In this document: positions 1 through 5,531 of the stretch, one piece after another
Numbering within the stretch: the first letter of the stretch is position 1
Layout: each line of letters starts with the position of its first letter
DNA from: Bacteroidales bacterium
GTDB lineage: Bacteria; Bacteroidota; Bacteroidia; Bacteroidales; Tenuifilaceae
Assembly: GCA_008933525.1 (NCBI GenBank)
Contig: WBUV01000243.1
Coordinates: 1 to 5,531 of the forward strand
Length of the DNA: 5,531 nucleotides
Direction: 5' to 3'
Notes under the pieces: generated by a model
Database searches by the model: none
Told to the model about the DNA's origin: nothing
Seen by the model: the letters and a program-made list of their open reading frames with translations, nothing else
Program-made: the position numbers and the translations under genes

Positions 1-764
1 CCAATGCTCCAAGCATTATTGAACCTGTGCATTAATGCAGCATTAACCTCGTTAGATTGATATGTGGAATTTTTCATAGCATCGCCATACGATGCAGAAT
101 CGAGCATCGCCTTTTCAACACCATTCATATCAAGCAAATTCTTAGTTCCAATTCGGTAATTGTTGCGTTGCTCAGTATGCGAGTAACCTAACCTAAAGCT
201 GGTTTTGGTATTTAAACGGGCACCAACATCACCGCTAAGTATCATTGCACCAAAACTTCCAGAGGAGATTGATACCCTTCCCTCTGTTTCCATTGGAGCC
301 GATTTTGTAATAACATTGATAACTCCTCCCATAGCATCGGAACCGTAGAGTGCCGAGTAAGGACCTTTAACAATCTCAATCCTATCGATGTTATCGGCAT
401 TAATACTCGCCAAATTGTACGAACCAGAAGGAACTCCGTTGATAAGAATTAGCGTATAGCTACGTGAGTGTGCGCTAGGCGAAAAACCTCGCATCCCAAT
501 TTTTGCTGATAATCCAGGATACTGAATGATATCAATATTTGTAGTTCTTTTGAGAACTTCGGCAACATTGTCAGAAGGTATCGACTTAATCTTTGCACTG
601 CTGATAATCTCAACCTTTTGTGGGATATCCTTTAACTTTGTATTTGCCCTTGATGTGGTTACAGTAACCTCTTCAATATCAACTTTCCTAATTGAATCGG
701 TGGTTTGGGCATGGCCATTTAAAATAAGCAAAAACGAAAAACTAAACATTAATAATTTACGCAT
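1..764 (-). CDS. btuB: TonB-dependent outer-membrane receptor, BtuB-like, 5' part (3' end beyond left edge)
   Basis: This is the N-terminal 254 residues of a TonB-dependent receptor, read without a break from ATG (764-762) to the left edge. Residues 1-19 form a signal peptide (MRKLL, hydrophobic core, then GHA before QTT). A likely TonB box, IEEVTVTTS, lies at about 30-38. The plug domain spans roughly 45-152 and ends in the classic stretch with NIDRIEIVKGPYSALYGSDA (125-144) followed by GGVINVITK. The first strands of the beta-barrel follow. Full-length receptors of this kind usually have 600-700 residues, so more than half lies outside the window. Such receptors import large scarce ligands across the outer membrane using TonB-ExbBD energy. 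The plug alone does not show the ligand; a cobalamin riboswitch on the same transcript is the reason for calling it a B12/corrinoid transporter. Other possibilities are a receptor for cobinamide or for cobalt. The family call is very sure, the substrate fairly sure. Confidence 0.93.
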   Translation of the reverse strand, partial: MRKLLMFSFSFLLILNGHAQTTDSIRKVDIEEVTVTTSRANTKLKDIPQKVEIISSAKIKSIPSDNVAEVLKRTTNIDIIQYPGLSAKIGMRGFSPSAHSRSYTLILINGVPSGSYNLASINADNIDRIEIVKGPYSALYGSDAMGGVINVITKSAPMETEGRVSISSGSFGAMILSGDVGARLNTKTSFRLGYSHTEQRNNYRIGTKNLLDMNGVEKAMLDSASYGDAMKNSTYQSNEVNAALMHRFNNAWSI

Positions 765-1000
765 TGTTTTAAAAATTTATGGTTAAACAAAAAACTTAAA
801 ACCAGCAAGCGCAGTCCGTCAAACCTTTGCCAATAGCAACGCTAAAGCAGTATGACTCTGCAAATACAGATTTTAAATCAACCATAAACTTTCGGCAAGA
901 ACCAAGTTACTCCTAGGCTGTAATTGGACAATTGAAGTGGTGATTTCTCAATCAGTCACATCGCTTTTTATCCCGAAAGCTATGATACTAAAAACAACGA
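765..1000 (-). promoter_or_regulatory. Long 5' leader (presumed expression platform) between riboswitch and receptor
   Basis: About 235 nt separate the end of the aptamer from the receptor start, long for a riboswitch expression platform. Two small hairpins follow the aptamer: GCTTT/AAAGC (963-967 with 976-980) and TGATT/AATCA (941-945 with 950-954), the latter with a GAGA tetraloop in the RNA. The rest holds the possible 29-codon ORF (796-885) and an A/T-rich stretch before the receptor ATG. I find no strong hairpin followed by a U-run, so intrinsic termination is not obvious; control at translation start is the likelier mechanism. That is inference. Confidence 0.4.
796..885 (-). CDS. Possible small ORF (29 aa) in the receptor leader, unknown function
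   Basis: An ATG-started frame of 29 codons lies between the cobalamin riboswitch and the receptor gene, on the same strand, with its TAA 31 nt before the receptor ATG. The predicted peptide begins MVDLKSVFAESYC and ends LTDCACWF. It has three cysteines (13, 25, 27), including a CxC near the C-terminus, and no membrane segment or signal peptide. An in-frame TAA lies eight codons before the ATG. No Shine-Dalgarno sequence is visible, which says little in Bacteroidota. I do not recognise it. It could be a leader peptide coupled to receptor translation, a small protein, or a chance frame, since 29 codons can arise by chance in about 235 nt. Confidence 0.25.
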   Translation of the reverse strand: MVDLKSVFAESYCFSVAIGKGLTDCACWF

Positions 1001-1178
1001 ATCGGTAGGTCTTCTGGCTCGCCTTACTTTCTGAGGCCTTCCCATCCCGATAAATCGGAACAGTGGCGGAGGTGTTCAGAAAGCCTATAAAGGCTTACAG
1101 CTGCGGGTACAGCTCCGGTTTTACACCGGATTCCCTTTTAATTCCTTAGTTGAATATCCAACTAGCGGAAACCAAATT
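1001..1178 (-). ncRNA. Cobalamin riboswitch aptamer
   Basis: The minus strand carries the conserved parts of the cobalamin aptamer in the right order. The 5' P1 strand AATTTGGT (1178-1171) can pair with ACCGATT (1007-1001), with one wobble and one bulge. The core reads GGGAATCCGGTG, AAAACCGGAGCTG, then CCCGCAGCTGT (about 1137-1097). A small hairpin AAGCC/GGCTT follows (1096-1081). The arm with GCCACTG (1067-1061), a CCGAT/ATCGG hairpin and GGGAAGGCC (1043-1035) comes next. The 3' end carries the B12 box, GAGCCAGAAGACCTACC (1020-1004). In known members, adenosyl- or methylcobalamin binding lowers expression of the downstream gene. Here that gene is the TonB-dependent receptor starting at 764, so the expected role is to shut down corrinoid uptake when the cofactor is abundant. 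The subclass (adenosyl or methyl type) was not determined. Confidence 0.95.
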
Positions 1179-1183
1179 CAAAA

Positions 1184-1218
1184 CAAAAGTAATACATCTT
1201 TTAAATAAACCTTGCAAA
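1184..1218 (-). promoter_or_regulatory. Bacteroidota-type promoter for the riboswitch-receptor transcript
   Basis: The minus strand has TTTG (1218-1215), 23 nt of spacer, then TACTTTTG (1191-1184), an exact match to the Bacteroidota -7 consensus TAnnTTTG. The spacer is at the long end of the usual range. A start about 6 nt downstream would fall near 1178, exactly where the riboswitch P1 begins. The agreement between two independent signals raises confidence. Confidence 0.7.
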
Positions 1219-1308
1219 CTGGTATCTTTTTAAAAACATAAAATTTGACAAAGTACTCAGCAATGAATATCAATTTTTACTAACTTAAAGCTCTTAAAAA
1301 ATGAACCT

Positions 1309-2838
1309 ATGCTTAAAAATAGATTTATTCCAATTGTTACCAAATTATCCGTACTCACATCAATAATAATTCTGGTAGTTCTGATAGTTACAGGCTTAAT
1401 AAGTTACTCAAAACTATCGGAGTTTGGCTATAGGTTTAACGGTGAGCATACCAAAACCGTGGTAAATTTTGCATTACATGCAATTAATGGTGATTCACTT
1501 GAGGTAGTTATAAAAGAACGAAACGATTCATCGGCCTACGCTAACTATTTACGAACAGAGTTAATGAAGATTCGCGATATGGCCGAGATGAAGTACCTGT
1601 ACACATTCTTTTTCAATAACAATGGAAAGTACGAGTATGCCATCGAGGGCGGCGACCAAAACTCCGATGATTATTCCCAATTTGGTTCTGTAGCGGAATG
1701 GAGCGTTGATGATGATTTACCATATATAGAAAGGGCTATCAAAACAAAGGAAATTTCCTATACTAAAATAATGTATAACGAAACTTATGGTTGGATGGTA
1801 ACTAGCTATGCCCCAATTCTAAATTCCAATGGAAAAGTTGTTGCATTGTTAGGTTGCGATATTGAAGCGGAACATGTTGTAAAGGAGATAAAGAAGTATA
1901 GAACATCGGTTATTATTACCGGATTTTTACTTTTGGTTGTTTCGGTGTTGTTTGTGGTTTATTTTATTTCACGCTCAGTAAAAGTTATTCAGTGCATCAC
2001 ACAAATTACTACAAGGCTATCGGAAGGAGAACTCAATTTGCACGCTGAGTGCAAAACAAACGATGAGTTTGGTTTATTGGCCAAGTCGGTAAATAAGATG
2101 ATAGAGCATTTACAAAGTATTGTTTCTACCATTCATTCGAATTCCGATTTATTTGTAGCCGAAAGCACTGCTGTAAAAGGTATCTCAAATCAACTTGCCG
2201 AGGATGCCAATAAGCAAGCCGCTGTTGCCGAGGAGGTTTCCTCGTCGATGGAGCAAATAAAGTCAAACATTGAGAATAACTCCGAGAATGCAAAACAGGC
2301 AGAGCAAATTAGTACAAGTACAACTAAAACTCTGGGCGAGGTAGTTGATGCTACACGAACAAGTATTGATAGTATTAAGTTGATAAACCAGAAGATTGCA
2401 ATAATAGAGGAGATATCGCGCCAAACAAACATACTCGCTCTTAATGCAGCAATAGAAGCTGCTAGGGCAGGGGAATATGGCCGAGGTTTTTCGGTTGTTG
2501 CTGCCGAAGTTCGTAAGTTAGCTGAGCGCAGTAGGGTTGCTGCTAACGAGATTTCAGAGATATCGAATCGTAGCGTTGATTTATCGATGGAAGCAAGTCA
2601 GAAACTGGAGGAACTTGTCCCCGAAATTGAGGAAACGGTAAGTATGATTAAGGAGATTGCCCACGCAAGTTTAGAGCAAAACTATGGCATAGACCAGATA
2701 AATACTGCTGTTGTACAGTTAAATGATATTACCCAGCACAATGCCCAAACTGCCGAGGAGTTGTCCAATGCAGCGAACCAACTTGCTGAGCAGTCCGATG
2801 AACTTAAAAAATCGATTGCGTTTTTTGTAAATCATTAG
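1309..2838 (+). CDS. Methyl-accepting chemotaxis protein (Cache-HAMP-MA chemoreceptor)
   Basis: This is a complete 509-residue transmembrane chemoreceptor. TM1 lies at about 14-33. A periplasmic Cache-type sensor domain spans about 35-195, seen in [15 protein letters not shown] near 97-110 and in the typical closing part [10 protein letters not shown], then [14 protein letters not shown] (about 161-188). TM2 is at about 199-220 and HAMP at about 222-274. The long helical methyl-accepting domain runs from about 290 to the end; its hairpin tip has the CheA/CheW-binding signature [18 protein letters not shown] (372-389), then [18 protein letters not shown]. Glu/Gln-rich helices flank it, but exact methylation sites were not assigned. 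No C-terminal NWETF-like CheR/CheB tether is present. Ligand binding outside should change CheA activity inside; the ligand is unknown. No che genes are visible. The start at 1309 fits the membrane topology. The fucosidase gene begins 21 nt after the stop, so they may share a transcript. Glutamate is mainly GAG (31 GAG, 18 GAA by hand count). Confidence 0.95.
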   Translation: MLKNRFIPIVTKLSVLTSIIILVVLIVTGLISYSKLSEFGYRFNGEHTKTVVNFALHAINGDSLEVVIKERNDSSAYANYLRTELMKIRDMAEMKYLYTFFFNNNGKYEYAIEGGDQNSDDYSQFGSVAEWSVDDDLPYIERAIKTKEISYTKIMYNETYGWMVTSYAPILNSNGKVVALLGCDIEAEHVVKEIKKYRTSVIITGFLLLVVSVLFVVYFISRSVKVIQCITQITTRLSEGELNLHAECKTNDEFGLLAKSVNKMIEHLQSIVSTIHSNSDLFVAESTAVKGISNQLAEDANKQAAVAEEVSSSMEQIKSNIENNSENAKQAEQISTSTTKTLGEVVDATRTSIDSIKLINQKIAIIEEISRQTNILALNAAIEAARAGEYGRGFSVVAAEVRKLAERSRVAANEISEISNRSVDLSMEASQKLEELVPEIEETVSMIKEIAHASLEQNYGIDQINTAVVQLNDITQHNAQTAEELSNAANQLAEQSDELKKSIAFFVNH

Positions 2839-2859
2839 TCAATACCATAAATTTTAAGT

Positions 2860-4335
2860 ATGACTTTAATTGTAAGAGCATTAAAAATCAACGTTTTAAT
2901 CTCCATATTTATATTTTTAAAAAGCATTCTCCTTTCAGCCCAAGAAAAATGCTACTTTCCCCCTTGCAAAATAGTTCCTTCTGAAAATCAGGTGAATTAT
3001 CAACAAATGGAAGTTATTGGATTTATTCATTTCACAATAACTACCTTTTACAATAAAGAATGGGGTTATGGAGATGAAGATCCCAAACGATTTAATCCGA
3101 TAAAAATTGATGTTGAACAGTGGGTAAAAATAGCCCAAGCTGGAGGTCTGAAAGAACTAATTCTAACAGCGAAACATCATGATGGGTTCTGTTTATGGCC
3201 AAGCAAATTCACAGAACATAGTATTAAAAATAGTCCATATAAGGGTGGAATGGGTGATTTAGTCAAAGAATTTGTTGATGCCTGCCGGAAATACAACATA
3301 AAAGTTGGTTTGTACTTATCGCCTTGGGATAGAAATCATAAGGATTATGGTAAACCAGAATATATTGAATATTACAAGAATCAATTGATTGAGTTACTAT
3401 CAAATTATGGAACTATCAGTGAAATATGGTTCGATGGGGCTAATGGAGGTGATGGTTACTATGGAGGATCCAATGAGAAGAGAGTTATTGGGGATGATTA
3501 CTATCCTTGGGAAGAGATTTTTACGATTGTTAGATCCCTTCAACCCAATTGTATGATCTTTTCCGATGCCGGTCCCGATATTAGGTGGGTTGGAAACGAA
3601 AACGGACATTGTGGCGACACGTTTTGGTCGACAATTGATAGAACTAAGCTCAAAATAGGAGCAGCCGATACCAAATATTTGAATACAGGAGAGCCTGATG
3701 GCAACAAATGGATTGTAGGGGAATGCGATGTTTCAATCCGTCCAGGCTGGTTCTTTCACTCCAGCGAAAACGGAAAAGTAAAATCCAGCACTGAAATTGT
3801 CGATCTCTATTATCAATCTGTTGGAAAGAATGGTGTACTTCTTATAAACATCCCTCCGGATTCTCTTGGACTAATAAACAAGAAAGATTCCTCGAATCTT
3901 TTTGGGTTTAAAACGATCATTGATGAGACTTTTAAGAATAATTTGATCAAAGGCTCAATAGTTTCTACTTCAAGTTCCTTTTCGGACGAGAAATGCTTTG
4001 CTGCATCAAACGTTGTTGATGAAAGTAGCGATTCGTTCTGGGCAGCAAAAGCAGGTACAAACTATGCAATTATTGAAATTGAAATGAAGGATTCAGCCAT
4101 GTTTAATAGATTTTTAATTCAAGAACCAATTCGCTTTGGACAACGAATTAGTGAATTTGAAGTGTCTGCTTTTGTTAATAATGAGTGGAGAATCCTTTCA
4201 TCGGCAACTACAGTCGGTTATAAAAGATTACTAAAATTCGAAACTACCACATCCAAGAAAATCAGAATAATTATTAAGAATTCTATTAGTACTCCAGCAA
4301 TTTCAAATGTTGGACTTTATCTGGAGTTTCAATAA
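2860..4335 (+). CDS. Secreted alpha-L-fucosidase, GH29 (probably subfamily B, alpha-1,3/1,4-type)
   Basis: This complete 491-residue glycoside hydrolase should release terminal L-fucose from glycans in the periplasm or at the cell surface. A signal peptide covers about 1-27 (hydrophobic 10-26, probable cleavage LLSA before QEK); no lipobox cysteine is present. The GH29 barrel follows: GFIHFTITTFYNKEWG (54-69), TAKHHDGFCLWPSKF (103-117), then KVGLYLSPWDRN (148-159). EIWFDGANGG (188-197) supplies the retaining nucleophile, Asp192. RWVGNENG (242-249), with Glu247 as the likely acid/base, and GECDVSIRPGWF (287-298), with Glu288 as the alternative, resemble the subfamily B pattern I remember from Lewis-type alpha-1,3/1,4-fucosidases. 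Residues about 370-490 form a beta-sandwich (discoidin/CBM32-like) domain, as is usual in that subfamily. No SusC/SusD, sulfatase or other glycosidase gene is in view. Glutamate is mostly GAA (24 GAA, 8 GAG), opposite to the gene before it, which hints at separate acquisition. GH29 is sure; the linkage preference is inference. Confidence 0.93.
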   Translation: MTLIVRALKINVLISIFIFLKSILLSAQEKCYFPPCKIVPSENQVNYQQMEVIGFIHFTITTFYNKEWGYGDEDPKRFNPIKIDVEQWVKIAQAGGLKELILTAKHHDGFCLWPSKFTEHSIKNSPYKGGMGDLVKEFVDACRKYNIKVGLYLSPWDRNHKDYGKPEYIEYYKNQLIELLSNYGTISEIWFDGANGGDGYYGGSNEKRVIGDDYYPWEEIFTIVRSLQPNCMIFSDAGPDIRWVGNENGHCGDTFWSTIDRTKLKIGAADTKYLNTGEPDGNKWIVGECDVSIRPGWFFHSSENGKVKSSTEIVDLYYQSVGKNGVLLINIPPDSLGLINKKDSSNLFGFKTIIDETFKNNLIKGSIVSTSSSFSDEKCFAASNVVDESSDSFWAAKAGTNYAIIEIEMKDSAMFNRFLIQEPIRFGQRISEFEVSAFVNNEWRILSSATTVGYKRLLKFETTTSKKIRIIIKNSISTPAISNVGLYLEFQ

Positions 4336-4336
4336 A

Positions 4337-4362
4337 AAAGCGCAACCCTAAAGTTGCGCTTT
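4337..4362. terminator. Bidirectional intrinsic terminator between convergent genes
   Basis: A perfect 10-bp inverted repeat, AAAGCGCAAC (4337-4346) with GTTGCGCTTT (4353-4362), closes a six-base loop, CCTAAA. On the minus strand the stem runs into TTTTTTATTG, a good U-tract for ending yidC transcripts. On the plus strand the tract is short (TTTCC), so it should end fucosidase transcripts less efficiently. It starts just after the fucosidase stop and lies 19 nt from the yidC stop. Confidence 0.9.
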
Positions 4363-4381
4363 CCTATATCGAATTTGAATA

Positions 4382-5531
4382 TTATTTCTTTTTCTTCTGA
4401 ACTTCTTGTTGGCGTTTTGCCATTTGCTCCAGTTTATCCTGCCATTTCGATTTTTTAACAGGTTTCTTTGCATTTTCGTGAAGTTTTGCAAGAATTGCCT
4501 GATCGTCAACGAACTGGCGAATCATATAGGTTTGTCCAATTGTAAATACGTTGGATAGGAAGTAATAGTAACTTAAACCCGATGAGTAGCCGTTGAACCA
4601 GAATAACATCATCAATGGCATCATATAGGTCATCATAAACTTCATACCGGGCATTTGAGCATTGGTATCGCCCATTTGGTCAGCATTCATTTTGGATGTT
4701 AAGAATAATGCTGCTGCCATTAAAAGGGTGAATAAACTAACGTGATCGCCATACCATGGTATCTCGAATGGTAAGGTTAAAATGGAATCGTATGCCGAAA
4801 GGTCATCTGCCCAAAGGAAACTCTCCTGACGCAATTCAAACGATGCAGGAAAGAAACGGAACATTGCAATAAGAATTGGGAACTGAATAAGAATTGGAAT
4901 ACATCCTCCCATTGGGTTCACACCAACTTTTTTATAAAGCCCCATTACAGCTTGCTGTTTCTTTAGGGCGTCTTCTTTCTTTGGATATTTCTGATTAATC
5001 TCGTCCACTTGAGGTTTTAGAACCCTCATCTTAGCTGAGCTTAAATACGATTTATAGGTAAGAGGGAAAAGAATAATTTTAATAAGGATGGTTAAAAGTA
5101 AAATTATCAATCCATAACTACCTATATATTTACTTAAGAAATCGAAAACGTTGATAACAAAATACTTGTTTATCCAACGAATAATATTCATTCCCAGTGG
5201 AATAACCTTTTCAAAATTCATCTCATATTTCTTGAGAGTTTTGTAATGGTTAGGTCCAAAGTAGAAGTTAAAACCTATTGTTTCGTTGTTATCGTTCTTA
5301 AATGGTACCGAAATTCTTGATGAAAAGCTACGAATATGCTTACCGTCCTTAAGCTCTGTCGATTTCAAATCTGCATTACTAAAATGTTCCTTAGCCACAA
5401 TTATTGAGGAGAAAAACTGCTGCTTATAATCAATCCATTTTAGTTTGGTTGTAATCTCCTCTGTCGCTTCCTGACCTCCAGCCGACAACTCTTCGAAATC
5501 CTCGTTTAAGAAATGGTATGCGATAGTGGTG
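4382..5531 (-). CDS. yidC: Membrane protein insertase YidC/Oxa1, C-terminal part (5' end beyond right edge)
   Basis: The frame is open from the right edge to TAA (4384-4382), giving 382 C-terminal residues of a protein usually near 600-640 in Bacteroidota. A TTG at 5488 lies inside the gene (preceded by FLNEDFEE) and is not the start. Visible residues 1-110 are the end of the large periplasmic domain (KQQFFSSIIV, then YFGPNHYKTLKKYE). The conserved insertase core follows: a membrane segment near 137-157 (YGLIILLLTILIKIILFPLT), then SSAKMRVLKPQ with the Arg (visible residue 169) matching the hydrophilic-groove arginine of E. coli YidC. A cytoplasmic charged hairpin, GCIPILIQFPILIAMF (a membrane segment), and two or three further segments up to SGLSYYYFLSNVFTIGQT complete it. 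The tail of about 40 residues is Lys-rich (ends KRQQEVQKKKK), as in YidC forms whose tail contacts the ribosome. YidC inserts and folds inner-membrane proteins, alone or with SecYEG. No truncation or oddity was seen. Confidence 0.96.
   Translation of the reverse strand, partial: TTIAYHFLNEDFEELSAGGQEATEEITTKLKWIDYKQQFFSSIIVAKEHFSNADLKSTELKDGKHIRSFSSRISVPFKNDNNETIGFNFYFGPNHYKTLKKYEMNFEKVIPLGMNIIRWINKYFVINVFDFLSKYIGSYGLIILLLTILIKIILFPLTYKSYLSSAKMRVLKPQVDEINQKYPKKEDALKKQQAVMGLYKKVGVNPMGGCIPILIQFPILIAMFRFFPASFELRQESFLWADDLSAYDSILTLPFEIPWYGDHVSLFTLLMAAALFLTSKMNADQMGDTNAQMPGMKFMMTYMMPLMMLFWFNGYSSGLSYYYFLSNVFTIGQTYMIRQFVDDQAILAKLHENAKKPVKKSKWQDKLEQMAKRQQEVQKKKK

Noticed and set aside
526..786. Plus-strand 86-codon frame at the left end
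   Set aside because: It lies antisense to the receptor's signal peptide, TonB box and plug, where the minus frame has clear family motifs; its own product looks like nothing.
1244..1278. Possible plus-strand promoter for the chemoreceptor: TTTG (1244-1247) and TATCAATTTTT (1268-1278)
   Set aside because: Spacing is right (20 nt), but the second element matches TAnnTTTG poorly. A promoter must lie in this gap or nearby, but I cannot place it.
1301..1366. ATG at 1301 opening a short frame that overlaps the chemoreceptor start
   Set aside because: It is out of frame with the chemoreceptor, ends after about 21 codons, and its product shows no feature; the ATG at 1309 gives a proper N-terminal membrane segment.
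2190..2432. Minus-strand 80-codon frame inside the chemoreceptor
   Set aside because: It is the antisense of the low-complexity helical MA domain, which commonly yields long open antisense frames; no independent evidence.
2824..2855. Possible separate promoter for the fucosidase: TTTG (2824-2827), 20 nt, TAAATTTT (2848-2855)
   Set aside because: It has one mismatch to TAnnTTTG, and the start would fall at about 2862, on the start codon itself. The next in-frame ATG is near residue 50, inside the catalytic domain, so it could not give a secreted enzyme.
2935..3609. Minus-strand frames at 2935-3138 and 3400-3609 inside the fucosidase
   Set aside because: Both are antisense to conserved GH29 motifs, including the WFDG nucleophile region, and resemble no family.
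5486..5488. TTG at 5488 as the yidC start
   Set aside because: The frame stays open to the right edge, and the upstream residues (FLNEDFEE) continue the YidC periplasmic domain, so the true start is outside the window.

Overview
The window looks like Bacteroidota chromosomal DNA, probably Bacteroidales-like, though I cannot fix the family. The signs are: an A+T-rich genome; no Shine-Dalgarno sequences, with A-rich leaders instead; a good match to the Bacteroidota sigma factor promoter (TTTG, then TAnnTTTG); a TonB-dependent receptor behind a cobalamin riboswitch; a secreted GH29 fucosidase; and a YidC with a long lysine-rich C-tail.

Left part (1-1218), all on the minus strand. A promoter at 1184-1218 would start transcription at about 1178. 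The transcript opens directly with a cobalamin riboswitch aptamer (1178-1001). About 235 nt of leader follow, holding a possible 29-codon small ORF (885-796). Then comes the 5' part of a TonB-dependent outer-membrane receptor (start at 764, cut by the left edge). The riboswitch makes vitamin B12 or another corrinoid the most likely cargo, so this is a BtuB-type locus repressed when cobalamin is plentiful.

Middle part (1309-4335), plus strand. It is divergent from the receptor and holds two closely spaced genes: a complete Cache-HAMP-MA methyl-accepting chemotaxis protein, then, 21 nt after its stop, a complete secreted GH29 alpha-L-fucosidase with a C-terminal beta-sandwich domain. No terminator separates them, so co-transcription is plausible. 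Their glutamate codon usage differs strongly, which suggests different histories.

Right part (4337-5531). A perfect 10-bp stem terminator separates the fucosidase from a convergent minus-strand gene. That gene is the C-terminal 382 residues of the membrane protein insertase YidC, whose 5' part lies beyond the right edge.

Most of this is familiar biology. The least explained items are the long leader and small ORF between riboswitch and receptor, and the pairing of a chemoreceptor with a lone, compositionally different fucosidase. I saw no CRISPR array, tRNA, rRNA, insertion sequence or clear novel multi-gene system.
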